Shown piece by piece: positions 10,151-19,399 of a DNA stretch of 64,000 nt. The DNA lies in assembly GCF_000166055.1 (NCBI RefSeq), contig NC_014664.1, positions 124,001-188,000 of the forward strand, in the 5' to 3' direction. Position numbers and translations under genes: made by a program. The notes below the pieces were generated by a model. The model was not told the DNA's origin, did not search any database, and was given only the letters and a program-made list of their open reading frames with translations. This DNA is from Rhodomicrobium vannielii ATCC 17100. GTDB lineage: Bacteria > Pseudomonadota > Alphaproteobacteria > Rhizobiales > Rhodomicrobiaceae. The first letter of the stretch is position 1; each line of letters starts with the position of its first letter.

Positions 10151-10963
10151 TCAGAATTTGCGGCCGAAGCTCAGGGTAACATAGGCGCGATAGTCCTTTT
10201 CTTCGCTGGCCGATACGCCGCCGCCTGACAGCGAGATGTCGTTTGCGCCGTAGCGCAGGTTGAGGAGCGCGCCCGCCTTGGCGTAGGTCTCTTTCTCGCC
10301 CGCCGCATTGCCGAGGACGTAACTCTCGGCATAGCTCGAAATGGAACCCTCCGCGCCGAGCGAAAGGCGGATCGCATCATCGCGGTGGAATTCATAGGCC
10401 GCGCGCCCGTAGAGCGATGCCGTGTTGCCGACCTGCGAATATGACGCGTTGGCGGACGTCCATATCCGGTCCGCGACGCGCCACCATGCGTCGATCGATG
10501 CGGTCACTCCAAAGAGCATGTTCTGTTCGAGTTGGTCCGCATCCCAGGCGACATGGCCGTAGTCGCTTCGGCGCTCCACTTTCGTCGCGTAGGCTGCGCC
10601 CACATACGCCTTGACCCAGAGCGGCCCGCGATTGGCTTGATAGCCCGCCGAGAAACTTCCGCCCGAACCGAGCCGCTGGGCAAAGAAATCGTTGGAAAAC
10701 ACACCTGCATTCGTCTCGCCGGAGACGCCGACGAGGCCGTCGAGCTTCAGGCGGAACCCCTCGCGGTCTACGGGGCCGAAAAGGCTCCAGACCGTGGAAT
10801 TTGCAACCGCCATCGAACGCCCGGCATAATCGACCGTGACGTAGCTTTCGAAGCGCGGACCGCGCGGCACATCGGCCGCGTGACACGGTATCGCCAACAT
10901 CGCCACAGCCGCCGCCAGCAGCGGCGCCAAACACTGGACCAAACGCAACATACTGGAACTCAT
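10151..10963 (-). CDS. Outer-membrane beta-barrel protein, BcsS-like
   Basis: A 270-residue exported protein. I start it at an ATG that gives a clear signal peptide (MLRLVQCLAPLLAAAVAMLAIPCHA, cut before ADVPRG). The mature part is rich in alternating beta-strands and ends in Phe (LSFGRKF), the usual outer-membrane barrel signature. The pattern SLFGPVDREGFRLKLDG...GPLWVKAYVGAAY resembles the BcsS family found with alphaproteobacterial cellulose synthesis genes. No cellulose synthase lies nearby, so this name is a resemblance and not a proven function. A longer frame upstream lacks coding character. Confidence 0.6.
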   Translation of the reverse strand: MSSSMLRLVQCLAPLLAAAVAMLAIPCHAADVPRGPRFESYVTVDYAGRSMAVANSTVWSLFGPVDREGFRLKLDGLVGVSGETNAGVFSNDFFAQRLGSGGSFSAGYQANRGPLWVKAYVGAAYATKVERRSDYGHVAWDADQLEQNMLFGVTASIDAWWRVADRIWTSANASYSQVGNTASLYGRAAYEFHRDDAIRLSLGAEGSISSYAESYVLGNAAGEKETYAKAGALLNLRYGANDISLSGGGVSASEEKDYRAYVTLSFGRKF

Positions 10964-11225
10964 ACGCTTACTACACGCAAACCTAGCGCCAGGATGCAGA
11001 AAAGACGATTCATTTTTTACGAAAAGTTTAAGAATTATCGTCCGAAGTGCGAAAACGGCACACACAGCTTTCGTCTTGACGGGCGGCCCTGCGGCGGGCA
11101 AATGCATCGACCGAGACCTTTTCCGGCCGCGCGTGGCTGAAAATGGCCTCGATTTCCCTTTTCTCTGCGCTCTCCAACGGACAATGCCATTTCCGAAGCG
11201 TTTTGGACGCGGCAAGCGGGGATCG

Positions 11226-12158
11226 ATGCGACGCAGGTTTCTTCTCGGCTTTGTGCTTTGCGCGGCGCTCGCTGCCTGTGCGCCCGTGATGGTGGCGCAA
11301 CAGGGGACGGCGGCGGCGGCCGTCAGCTACAAAACCGTGCGCACGCCGGCCGGCCTCTTGCGCCTCGCCGTAACCGAAAGCGGACGCGGCAAGCCGATCC
11401 TCTTGCTGCATGGCTTCGCCACGTCGAGCTATACGTGGCAGGGCGTCATGCCCGATCTTGCCCGGAAGCACCGTGTCATCGCCGTTGACCTGCGCGGTTT
11501 TGGAGCGTCGGACAAGCCGCTCGACGACAAATATTCCGTGTTCGATCAGGCCGATGTCATTCAGGCGTTCATCGAGCAGGAGAACCTGAAGGATCTGACG
11601 ATCGTCGGGCATTCCTTCGGCGGCGGCGTCACGCTGGCGCTCGCGCTTCGGTCGAAGGGAACGCTTCGCTCGCGCATCAGGAATATCGTGCTGGTGGATA
11701 GCGTCGCATACAAGCAGCCGCTGCCGATCTTCTTCCGGATGCTACAGGTGCCGGGCCTCGCCGAAGTCGGCATGGCGCTCGTGCCGCCAGAGGTGCAGTC
11801 CGAGCAGGGGCTCAAGCTCGCCTATTACGACCACGAGAAAATCACGGAGCGCTCCATCACGGAATACGCCAGCCCGCTTCGTTCCTCGGCCGCAAAGCAC
11901 GCGCTCGTGAAAACGGTCGAGCAGATCATGCCGCCGAACATCGATGAAATCGCACTGAGCTACTCAACGATCCGCGTGCCCACGCTCGTGGTGTGGTGCG
12001 ATGAGGACAAGGTCGTGCCGTCGGTCTTCGGGCAACGGCTGAAGGCCGACATTCCGACGGCCGAACTCGTGATGTTCTCAAAATGTGGGCACATGCCGCA
12101 GGAAGAGAAGCCAGCGGAGACGGCGCGCGCGATCGAGTCCTTTCTCGCGCGGCATTAG
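11226..12158 (+). CDS. Alpha/beta hydrolase, predicted lipoprotein
   Basis: A 310-residue alpha/beta-hydrolase. I start it at MRRRFLLGFVLCAALAAC, which has a lipobox (LAAC) typical of a signal-peptidase II substrate, so it is probably membrane-tethered. The oxyanion region LLLHGFATSSYTWQGV, the nucleophile elbow GHSFGGG, the late Asp in VVWCDEDKVVPS and the late His in SKCGHMPQEE form a complete catalytic triad. DLRGFGASDKP is another family signature. The substrate is unknown. It diverges from the BcsS-like gene across 262 bp that probably hold both promoters. Confidence 0.85.
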   Translation: MRRRFLLGFVLCAALAACAPVMVAQQGTAAAAVSYKTVRTPAGLLRLAVTESGRGKPILLLHGFATSSYTWQGVMPDLARKHRVIAVDLRGFGASDKPLDDKYSVFDQADVIQAFIEQENLKDLTIVGHSFGGGVTLALALRSKGTLRSRIRNIVLVDSVAYKQPLPIFFRMLQVPGLAEVGMALVPPEVQSEQGLKLAYYDHEKITERSITEYASPLRSSAAKHALVKTVEQIMPPNIDEIALSYSTIRVPTLVVWCDEDKVVPSVFGQRLKADIPTAELVMFSKCGHMPQEEKPAETARAIESFLARH

Positions 12159-12236
12159 CCCTGCCTTTGCCCTCTCTACTACCGAAAGCTTGAGAGTACG
12201 GCTTTCCTCATCGTCGCGCTTTCAGGACGGTGGCGA

Positions 12237-13373
12237 TTATTCCGCGCCCGCGCTCGCATCCGAGGCGCGAAGATCCTGCCAGCCGGAGCCAAGCGTGCGC
12301 CGATCGAACGAGACTGACTTCACTATCGCAAACACGGGTTCGCCGACCGCGAGTTGAAGCCGCTCAACCGAAAATCGCGTGAGCCGGGCGATGAGTGTCT
12401 CGCCCTTACAGTCGACGCGAAGCTCTACGCTCGCCCCATCCATCGCGCCGACCTCTTCCACCACCCCGCGAAACACGTTCAGCGCACTCATGTTGTCCGG
12501 CTTTTCGCGCGAGATCATCACGTCGCGCGCCTTGATCTGCATGCGCACGTCCTTGCCCTCGGCTACGTCGAGGCGCGGCATCCGCCACTCCCCCGCCCGC
12601 GAAACAAGCGTGGTGAGATCGTAATCGGGATCGTGCTTCTCCACCCTGGCGAGGATGACCGCGCCCGCATCGTCGCCGCCCTCCGCCGCCGGAAACAGGT
12701 CCACGCGCCGCATCAGGTCGAGCGTTGGGCCGCACGCGCGCATCTTGCCCGCCGAGAGGACCACAAGCGTGTCCGACAGTCGCGCCACCTCCCCAACCGA
12801 GTGGCTGACATAGATGACGGGAATGCCTGCCTCGTCGCGTAGCCGCTCCAGATACGGCATGATTTCGAGCTTGCGCGCATCGTCGAGCGAGGCGAGCGGC
12901 TCGTCCATGAGGAGCAACTTCGGCGAGGCGAGCAGCGCCCGACCGATGGCGACGCGCTGTTTTTCGCCGCCGGAAAGCCGGTTCGGGTAGCGCGTGAGAA
13001 GGTGATCGATGCCGAGAAGGTTGGCGACGCGGGCGAGTTCGGCACCGCTCTTGTCCACCGCGCCCGCGAACCACGCGCCGTAGAGCAGGTTCTGCTTGAC
13101 GGAAAGGTGCGGGAACAGGCGGCCCTCTTGAAACACCATGCCGAGCCTGCGCTTGCAGGCGGGCACCAAAATACCGCGCGTCGTATCGACAAGCGTCTCG
13201 CCGTCGATAACGATACGGCCGCGAGCAGGCCGCGTCAGCCCGGCGATCAGGTTGATGAGCGTGGTCTTGCCCGACCCCGAATGGCCGAACAGCGCGACGA
13301 AACGCCCGTCGGTCTTGAAGTCGACGTCGAGCGCGAACGCGCCGAGATTTTGGGCAACAACGACCTCGATCAC
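12237..13373 (-). CDS. modC: Molybdate ABC transporter ATP-binding protein ModC
   Basis: The ATPase of the high-affinity molybdate importer. It has Walker A GHSGSGKTT, Q-loop FQEGRLFPH, signature LSGGEKQRVAIGRALL, Walker B LLLMDEPLASLD and switch His in YVSHS. A C-terminal TOBE/Mop domain (about residues 295-360) binds molybdate. I chose a GTG start that overlaps the modB stop as GTGA. This gives 378 residues and puts the normal ModC N terminus (IEVVVAQNLGAFALDVDF) at the beginning. Last gene of modABC. Confidence 0.95.
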   Translation of the reverse strand: MIEVVVAQNLGAFALDVDFKTDGRFVALFGHSGSGKTTLINLIAGLTRPARGRIVIDGETLVDTTRGILVPACKRRLGMVFQEGRLFPHLSVKQNLLYGAWFAGAVDKSGAELARVANLLGIDHLLTRYPNRLSGGEKQRVAIGRALLASPKLLLMDEPLASLDDARKLEIMPYLERLRDEAGIPVIYVSHSVGEVARLSDTLVVLSAGKMRACGPTLDLMRRVDLFPAAEGGDDAGAVILARVEKHDPDYDLTTLVSRAGEWRMPRLDVAEGKDVRMQIKARDVMISREKPDNMSALNVFRGVVEEVGAMDGASVELRVDCKGETLIARLTRFSVERLQLAVGEPVFAIVKSVSFDRRTLGSGWQDLRASDASAGAE

Positions 13374-14077
13374 GATGTGATGCTCCCCGCGCCACCCGCG
13401 TGCCGGGCCAGCCACTCGGATGCGATCAGCGCCGCCATCGAAATCACGAGCGAAACGAGCGTCAGCCGGAGCGCGCCCTCGTCGCCGCCCGGCACCTGCG
13501 TGAAGGTGTAGATCGCCGAAGGCAGGGTTTGCGTCTCGCCCGGAATGTTGGACACGAAGGTGATCGTCGCGCCGAATTCGCCCATGGCGCGCGCGAAGCA
13601 AAGGATCATGCCGGCGATGACGCCGGAGGCGATGAGCGGCAGCGTGACGGTGAGGAACACCCAGGGAGGGCTAGCACCTAGCGTACCAGCAGCGTCTTCG
13701 AGCCGACGGTCTACGGATTCGAGCGATAGGCGAATGGCCCGCACCATGAGCGGAAATCCCATGACGGCGCAGGCGAGCGCAGCGCCCGTCCATCGGAACG
13801 AGAAGACGAGTCCGCAGCACTGCTCGAAGAACTGCCCGGCGGGGCCTTTTCTGCCGAAGGAGATAAGAAGCAGATAGCCGGTGACGACGGGAGGCAAAAC
13901 GAGCGGAAGATGAACGATGCCGTTGACGAGGGACTTACCCCAGAATTCGCGCCTCGCCAGCACCCAGGCTATGGCGAGCCCGAAAGGCAGGCTCGCCACC
14001 ACTGCGACGGTCGCGACCAGGAGGCTCAGCCGGATGGCGGTCCACTCATCCGGGCTGAGCGTCCAGAAGTCGTTCAG
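13370..14077 (-). CDS. modB: Molybdate ABC transporter permease ModB
   Basis: The inner-membrane permease, with five to six hydrophobic helices and the EAA loop region DAAGTLGASPPWVFLTVTLPL. The conserved N-terminal ModB sequence (SPDEWTAIRLSLLVATVAVVASLPFGLA) lies upstream of the first GTG at 14002. The reading frame must therefore begin earlier, and the only start-like codon there is a CTG at 14077. That CTG overlaps the modA stop as CTGA and gives 235 residues, the normal length. A start at 14002 would cut off most of the first helix. Confidence 0.9.
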   Translation of the reverse strand: MNDFWTLSPDEWTAIRLSLLVATVAVVASLPFGLAIAWVLARREFWGKSLVNGIVHLPLVLPPVVTGYLLLISFGRKGPAGQFFEQCCGLVFSFRWTGAALACAVMGFPLMVRAIRLSLESVDRRLEDAAGTLGASPPWVFLTVTLPLIASGVIAGMILCFARAMGEFGATITFVSNIPGETQTLPSAIYTFTQVPGGDEGALRLTLVSLVISMAALIASEWLARHAGGAGSITS

Positions 14078-14868
14078 GACTTCTTGTCCGCGAGGACGGT
14101 GAAGCCCTGCTTCTCGAAGTGAGGCGCGGCCTTCGGGGACTTGACGTAGGCGTAGAAGGACTTCGCGTCCTCACCCGCCTTTGTGGTCAGCGCGATCGGA
14201 TAGATGATCGGGGGATGCGAGGAGGCCGGGAAGCTGGCGATTACCTTCACGTTGGCGTCGGAAACCGCGTCGCTGGCATAGACGATGCCGAGGGGCGCTT
14301 CGCCACGGCTGACGAGCAGCAGCGCGGCGCGCACGCTTTCGGCCTGCGCAAGCTTGTTCTCGACCTGCGACCAGAGGCCAAGCTTTTCGAGCGCAGCCTT
14401 GCCGTATTTGCCGGCGGGCACCGATGTCACCGTGCCGACCGCGAGGCGGCCGTCGCCGACGAGCTTGCCGAGATCGGCGCCTTCCTTCAGCTCGATCGTC
14501 GCCGTGCTGTCCTTCGGCGCGATGAGCACGATGGCGTTGCCGAGCAGGTTCTCGCGGCTCGCCGTATCGATCAGCGCCTTCTTCTCGACGTAGTTCATCC
14601 AGTCGAGGTCGGCGGAAATGAAGATGTCGGCGGGCGCATCCTGTTCGAGCTGCTTCGCGAGGGCGGAGCTTGCGGCGTAGCTGGTCTTCACGGATTTGCC
14701 CGTCTCCTTCTGCCAGTCGGCGGAGATGGCATCGAGCGCGTTCTTCAGGCTCGCGGCGGCGAAGACGATGACGGGTTTCGTTTCCTGGGCGATGGCCTGC
14801 GGCACAAGGAGCGCCGCGGAGAGAAGCGCGGCGGAGACCGTCGCTACGAAGCGTGATCTGAAGCTCAT
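14074..14868 (-). CDS. modA: Molybdate-binding periplasmic protein ModA
   Basis: A 264-residue periplasmic binding protein. It begins with a signal peptide (FVATVSAALLSAALLVPQAIAQ, cut near AQ-ETK). ModA landmarks follow: VFAAASLKNALDAI, SYAASSALAKQLEQDAPADIFISAD and a Tyr in GIVYASDA near the oxyanion site. First gene of the modABC operon, coupled to modB through a stop/start overlap. A TATA-rich inverted repeat 50-80 nt upstream may bind a ModE/Mop-type molybdate regulator. Confidence 0.95.
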   Translation of the reverse strand: MSFRSRFVATVSAALLSAALLVPQAIAQETKPVIVFAAASLKNALDAISADWQKETGKSVKTSYAASSALAKQLEQDAPADIFISADLDWMNYVEKKALIDTASRENLLGNAIVLIAPKDSTATIELKEGADLGKLVGDGRLAVGTVTSVPAGKYGKAALEKLGLWSQVENKLAQAESVRAALLLVSRGEAPLGIVYASDAVSDANVKVIASFPASSHPPIIYPIALTTKAGEDAKSFYAYVKSPKAAPHFEKQGFTVLADKKS

Positions 14869-15286
14869 TCGTTTCCTCGTTCGATCGGAGTCGGATCGGT
14901 GGATGAGATGTATCTGCGTCTATATATGCGTTGTATCGGTGTCTATATAGTTGGGGGGGAAAACTGTCGACATCAAACGAGCGCCTGTCCTTTCACGGAA
15001 ACGCCAGTGGAGCGAAATTGGCCCGTGAAATACGGACGCCGCGCGCTCTCGCCCGAATGTCAAATGCAAAAGCTCCGCGAGGCTCGTTTGGCGCAACGTA
15101 TGCCCATGTCGGAATCGGACCACTAGGCAATCTGCCCGCCTTCACGCAAAATGACGCAGCGCGGTTCAGAAATGCTTTGCGCCTCGGGCGCAATCGAGGA
15201 AAGGCATTATGCGAAGCTGGCGCCGTCAGGGTTTCTCCTGCTGAAACTGGCGTTCAAGAAACGAGTTCGGCTCATTAGAGAGTGCC
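14869..15286. other. Divergent intergenic region between modA and ppc
   Basis: These 418 bp contain the candidate Mo-box near modA and presumably the ppc promoter on the other side. Short open frames cross it but none has a ribosome site or family resemblance. I see no hairpin terminator or RNA gene. Confidence 0.5.
14920..14950. promoter_or_regulatory. Candidate molybdate-responsive operator upstream of modA
   Basis: CTATATA (14920-14926) and TATATAG (14944-14950) form a perfect 7-bp inverted repeat with a 17-bp spacer, 52-82 nt before modA. TATA-containing inverted repeats are typical of ModE-family Mo-boxes. The overall span (31 bp) is close to that of the Escherichia coli modA operator. 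The half-site is low complexity, so this is tentative. Confidence 0.4.
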
Positions 15287-18046
15287 ATGATCGACACGCT
15301 TAGTCCCACCCTCGGCGGTCTTCCCGATCTCGAGTCCCGCCTTCAGGACGATATCCGCCTTCTCGGCGCGCTCCTCGGCGACACGATCCGCGAGCAGGAG
15401 GGCGACGAAGCTTTCCGCATCATCGAAACGATCCGGCGGCTGAGCGTCGCCTTCGAGCGCGAGGCCGACACCGACGCCGCGCGCGCCATGGATGAGATCA
15501 TGGCCCGCGTCACGCCGGAACAGGCGGTCATCATCGCGCGCGCCTTCAGCTACTTCTCACACCTCGCCAATATCGCCGAAGACCGGCATCGCATCCGCGC
15601 TGCGCGCGTCGCGCTGGAGCGGCGCCCCGACGAGCAGGAAGGCAGCCTCGACCTCACCTTCGACCGGCTGGCGAAAGCGGGGATCGCGACCGAAACCGTG
15701 TTCGACATGCTGGGGACGAGCCTTGTCTCGCCGGTGCTGACCGCGCATCCGACCGAGGTCCAGCGGCGCAGCATCCTCGATGCAACTAGCTCCATCGAGC
15801 GGCTCCTCGAAGAGCGCGACCGCCTCACCGGCCTCGAACTGAAGCGCAACGAGGCGCTGCTGCGCGGTCGCGTGCTGCAACTGTGGCAGACGCGGCTTCT
15901 GCGCTCCAGCCATCTCACGGTCGCCGACGAGATCGAGAACGCGCTGCGCTTCTACAAGTCGAGTCTTCTCACTGAGATCCCGCGTCTTTACGAAACGCTG
16001 GAACAGCGCATCGGCAAGCCGCATGCGGGCTCGTTCTTCCAGATGGGATCGTGGATTGGCGGCGACCGCGACGGCAACCCGAACGTGAACACCGACACGC
16101 TCAGGCTCGCGCTGCGTCGGCAAAGCGAAATCGCGCTCCGCAATTACCTGACCGAAGTCAACGAACTCGGCATCGAGATGCCGCTGTCCACGCGCCTCAC
16201 TCAATGTACGCCCGAGCTTCAGGCGCTGGCCGAGCGCTCGAACGACAACGACCCCCACCGAGCGGACGAGCCCTATCGCCGCGCGCTGACGGGCATCTAT
16301 GCGCGGCTCGCCATGACCCTGCGCAAGCTCGCCGACAAGTCCGCGCTCCGGCCGCCGCTCACCTCCGCCGAGCCTTATACGAAGGCCGAGGATTTTCTCG
16401 CCGACCTCGTTGTGATCGAGGAGTCGCTGCTGGCGAACAAGGGCGGCGCGCTGATCGAGACGCGGCTCGGCCCCTTGCGGCGTGCGGTCGAGGTGTTCGG
16501 CTTCCATCTCGCCACCGTCGATCTGCGCCAGAACTCCGACAAGCATGAGGAGGTCGTGGCCGAGCTCCTGGCCACGGCGCGCGTCTCGGCCGACTACAAG
16601 AGCTTGAGCGAGGAAGAGAAGCAGGCCGTGCTGCTTTCAGTGCTGGGCGATCCGCGTCAGCTTCGCATCCCGACCGCCGCCTATTCGGATCTCGCCTCCT
16701 CGGAACTCGGCATCCTCGACACAGCGCGGGCCATGCGCGGCACCTATGGCGAACGCGCCATCCGCCAGTACATCATCAGCCACACGGAGACCGTCAGCGA
16801 CCTCCTCGAAGTGATCGTGCTTCAGAAGGAGGCGGGGCTGATGAAGGGCGCGCTCGGCGACCCCGAGGCGCGCGTGGCGCTGATCGTGGTGCCGCTGTTC
16901 GAGACCATCCCCGACCTTCGCCGCGCCGAGCACATCATGCGCGACTTCTTTGCGCTGCCCGGCATCCATCGACTCGCGGCGGCGGGCGACGGCATTCAGG
17001 AAGTGATGCTTGGCTATTCCGACAGCAACAAGGATGGCGGCTTCTTCACCAGCAACTGGGAGGTCTGCCGCGCGTCGGTCGCGCTCGAAGGGCTATGCTC
17101 GGAAGAGGGACTTCGCTTGCGCCTCTTCCACGGGCGTGGCGGCACGGTAGGGCGCGGCGGCGGCCCAACCTATCAGGCCGTGCTAGCCCAGCCTGCGGGC
17201 ACGGTGAACGGCCAGATCCGCATCACGGAACAAGGCGAGGTGATCGCGTCGAAATATGCGCATGCGGAAATTGCGCGCCGCAATCTCGAATCGCTCGCCG
17301 CCGCGTCCATTGAGGCGACTTTGCTGTCGCCCCGACAGCCGGTCCCGCCCGAGTTCCTCGAAGCGGCCGAGCAGCTTTCGGCGCTCAGCATGAAATCCTA
17401 TCGCGCGCTCGTCTACGACATGGAAGGCTTCGACGCCTTCTTCTTCGCGGCTACGCCCATCGCCGAAATCGCGGAACTCAACATCGGCTCGCGCCCTGCC
17501 TCCAGAAAGGCGAACCAGCGTATCGAGGATCTGCGCGCGATCCCGTGGAGCTTCTCCTGGGGGCAGGCCCGCGCGGCGCTTCCCGGCTGGTACGGCTTCG
17601 GCACGGCAGTGCGCTCCTACGCGAAGGAAGCCCCGTTCGAACGCACGGCGCTTCTGCGGCGCATGCGGCGGGAATGGCCGTTCTTCCGCACGCTGCTTTC
17701 CAACATGGACATGGTGCTCGCCAAGGCGGATATGCGGATCGCGCGGCGCTATGCCGATCTCGTGCCGGACAGACAGCTTGCACGACGCGTCACGGGCGCG
17801 CTGCTCGTGGAATGGAACGCGACTGTCGAGGCGCTGAACATCATCACCGGCTCGCCGCATCGCCTCGCCGACAATCCGCCGCTTGCGCGCGTGATCTCGC
17901 GGCGCATCCCCTATATCGCGCCGTTGAACCATCTTCAGATCGAGTTGCTGAGACGCTGGCGGCGTGGCGATCACGCGGAGAAAATCCGGCTCGCGATCCA
18001 GATTTCCATCAACGGCGTGGCTGCCGGGATCAGGAATACAGGATAG
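15287..18046 (+). CDS. ppc: Phosphoenolpyruvate carboxylase
   Basis: Carboxylates PEP with bicarbonate to oxaloacetate, an anaplerotic reaction. The 919 residues carry every family signature in order: [15 protein letters not shown] with the catalytic His, [20 protein letters not shown], and [16 protein letters not shown] with the glycine-rich loop. The C terminus [14 protein letters not shown] is characteristic. GAGAG precedes the ATG by about 5 nt. It stands alone between the modABC operon and mop, with no sign of cotranscription with either. Confidence 0.98.
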   Translation: MIDTLSPTLGGLPDLESRLQDDIRLLGALLGDTIREQEGDEAFRIIETIRRLSVAFEREADTDAARAMDEIMARVTPEQAVIIARAFSYFSHLANIAEDRHRIRAARVALERRPDEQEGSLDLTFDRLAKAGIATETVFDMLGTSLVSPVLTAHPTEVQRRSILDATSSIERLLEERDRLTGLELKRNEALLRGRVLQLWQTRLLRSSHLTVADEIENALRFYKSSLLTEIPRLYETLEQRIGKPHAGSFFQMGSWIGGDRDGNPNVNTDTLRLALRRQSEIALRNYLTEVNELGIEMPLSTRLTQCTPELQALAERSNDNDPHRADEPYRRALTGIYARLAMTLRKLADKSALRPPLTSAEPYTKAEDFLADLVVIEESLLANKGGALIETRLGPLRRAVEVFGFHLATVDLRQNSDKHEEVVAELLATARVSADYKSLSEEEKQAVLLSVLGDPRQLRIPTAAYSDLASSELGILDTARAMRGTYGERAIRQYIISHTETVSDLLEVIVLQKEAGLMKGALGDPEARVALIVVPLFETIPDLRRAEHIMRDFFALPGIHRLAAAGDGIQEVMLGYSDSNKDGGFFTSNWEVCRASVALEGLCSEEGLRLRLFHGRGGTVGRGGGPTYQAVLAQPAGTVNGQIRITEQGEVIASKYAHAEIARRNLESLAAASIEATLLSPRQPVPPEFLEAAEQLSALSMKSYRALVYDMEGFDAFFFAATPIAEIAELNIGSRPASRKANQRIEDLRAIPWSFSWGQARAALPGWYGFGTAVRSYAKEAPFERTALLRRMRREWPFFRTLLSNMDMVLAKADMRIARRYADLVPDRQLARRVTGALLVEWNATVEALNIITGSPHRLADNPPLARVISRRIPYIAPLNHLQIELLRRWRRGDHAEKIRLAIQISINGVAAGIRNTG

Positions 18047-18086
18047 GCCATCTACTCGTAACTGTAACCTTCTGGATATAAGCTCA

Positions 18087-18114
18087 GGAGCTATAGCTTG
18101 ACGTATATAGCTCC
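18087..18114. promoter_or_regulatory. Candidate Mo-box upstream of mop
   Basis: GGAGCTATA (18087-18095) is an exact inverted copy of TATAGCTCC (18106-18114), with 10 bp between them. It lies 125-152 nt before mop. The CTATA/TATAG core matches the palindrome upstream of modA. Molbindin genes are commonly controlled by ModE-type regulators, which fits. Confidence 0.5.
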
Positions 18115-18131
18115 GCCGACTTCTTGTGATA

Positions 18132-18149
18132 TGTGTAATCGATTATACA
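18132..18149. promoter_or_regulatory. Second palindrome upstream of mop (TGT-N12-ACA form)
   Basis: TGTGTAATCGATTATACA is palindromic at 16 of 18 positions, with a perfect core TAATCGATTA. The outer TGT-N12-ACA form is that of PpsR/CrtJ-type and LysR-type sites. No regulator can be named from sequence alone. Confidence 0.35.
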
Positions 18150-18238
18150 ACATCGCCTCAAATCCGCACTTGCGGTTTCGCGAAAACGCCATATTTTATG
18201 CACCACTTTAGGCTTATATACGAAAAAGGAGTCACCCG

Positions 18239-18445
18239 ATGAAAGTCAGCGCCCGGAATGTATTCACCGGCAAAATTACGAAGGTTATCAAGGGGACGAC
18301 CACGGCTCACGTTCTGCTTGATGTCGGCGGCACGACGATCACTGCGTCGATCACGAACGAATCCGTCGAAGATCTGGGCTTGAAGGACGGCATGGAAGCG
18401 TCGGCGATCATCAAGTCTTCGGACGTCATCATCGCCGTGAAATAA
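18239..18445 (+). CDS. mop: Molbindin Mop, molybdopterin-binding (TOBE) protein
   Basis: A 68-residue single TOBE/Mop-domain protein that binds molybdate or tungstate as a hexamer and buffers the intracellular oxyanion. The sequence begins MKVSARNVFTGKITKVIKG, and the domain runs the whole length to SSDVIIAVK. These are textbook molbindin features, shared with the C-terminal domain of ModC encoded 5 kb away. AAGGAG precedes the ATG at good spacing. It has its own A+T-rich promoter region with two palindromes and a strong terminator downstream, so it is monocistronic. Confidence 0.95.
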   Translation: MKVSARNVFTGKITKVIKGTTTAHVLLDVGGTTITASITNESVEDLGLKDGMEASAIIKSSDVIIAVK

Positions 18446-18523
18446 GTTTGGTGACTCGCCAAGCCAAGCAACGCAGCATCATTATTCGCGTTCTACCTGG
18501 ATGGCGTCAGCCCTGAATATGAT

Positions 18524-18559
18524 GCAGCGCGGCATTGCATTGCACGCGCTGCTTTTTTT
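18524..18559 (+). terminator. Rho-independent terminator of mop
   Basis: GCAGCGCG (18524-18531) pairs with CGCGCTGC (18545-18552), followed directly by seven T residues. It lies 78 nt after the mop stop and just short of the convergent phosphatase gene. Confidence 0.85.
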
Positions 18560-18562
18560 CGT

Positions 18563-19144
18563 CTAGGCGCGGTCCGCCGCTTCGATTTCCCGGCCACGCC
18601 CCACGTTGACGAAAAACTCGCGGATCTCCGGGCGTCGTTCGAGCTGAATCCGGTAGATCGCCCCCGCCGCGCGCGTAAACTCGTCGCCCCGGCCCAGCAT
18701 CGCCTCGCCATATTCCAGAATGCGCAGGTTCGGCCATGCCTTCTCCCGCATCGCGAGGATATGCTGCATGATCGCATCAGCGGAGAGCCGCGGCTGCGAT
18801 TGGCCGAGGAGCAGCGCCATCGTCGCCGTCGAGCGCGAAATTCCCATGTGGCAATGAACGAGCAAGTGCCTCAGGCTTCCGGCCTGGGCTTCCGACTCGC
18901 GGCCGAAAGCGAGCATCTTCGCCACGTCGTCGGGCGTTGGCACGATGTGTCCCGCAGTCTCCTCGATGATGTCGTGAAACCGCATCTCAAGTCGCGCGTG
19001 CTCACCATAGGTGCCGAATGCCGGCGGTTCGGGTTCGTCAGGATCGAGGATCGACAGAACATGGCTCACCTCGCGCGACGCATGCCCGGCCAGTTCCTCC
19101 AGACCGCAGACGGTGGTGAGGAACGGCGTTTCGATTAGCGGCAT
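18563..19144 (-). CDS. Protein tyrosine phosphatase-like protein
   Basis: A 193-residue cytosolic protein with the Cys-based phosphatase loop HCHMGISRS, giving Cys98 and Arg104 as nucleophile and phosphate-binding residue. An upstream Asp-rich stretch (FHDIIEETAGHIVPTPDDVAKM) could hold the general acid. Similar small proteins are annotated as tyrosine/dual-specificity phosphatase family members in alphaproteobacteria, and their substrates are unknown. I start at the ATG with GGGAA upstream; a much longer frame is non-coding. It converges with mop and diverges from prpE. Confidence 0.8.
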   Translation of the reverse strand: MPLIETPFLTTVCGLEELAGHASREVSHVLSILDPDEPEPPAFGTYGEHARLEMRFHDIIEETAGHIVPTPDDVAKMLAFGRESEAQAGSLRHLLVHCHMGISRSTATMALLLGQSQPRLSADAIMQHILAMREKAWPNLRILEYGEAMLGRGDEFTRAAGAIYRIQLERRPEIREFFVNVGRGREIEAADRA

Positions 19145-19399
19145 CGTGGAATTCCCTTCGACAGATCGGCTCCCGCGGGGCCTCTTATAACCCAAAATCG
19201 GAGCGAAGCGGATCGAAACAAGCCGAGTTTCGAATATTGCGCGAGAATGCCAAGACGCGTTATCTTCGTACAAAATGGCGTCGAGCTTATACCAAAGAAG
19301 CAAGCTTCTGCTTCTCCGTCTGGCCGTTTTGCCGCAGTTCGCACCTTGCGGAATAGGCGCCACTTTGAGCACTATGCGGGCAATCCTGGAGGACTTGCC

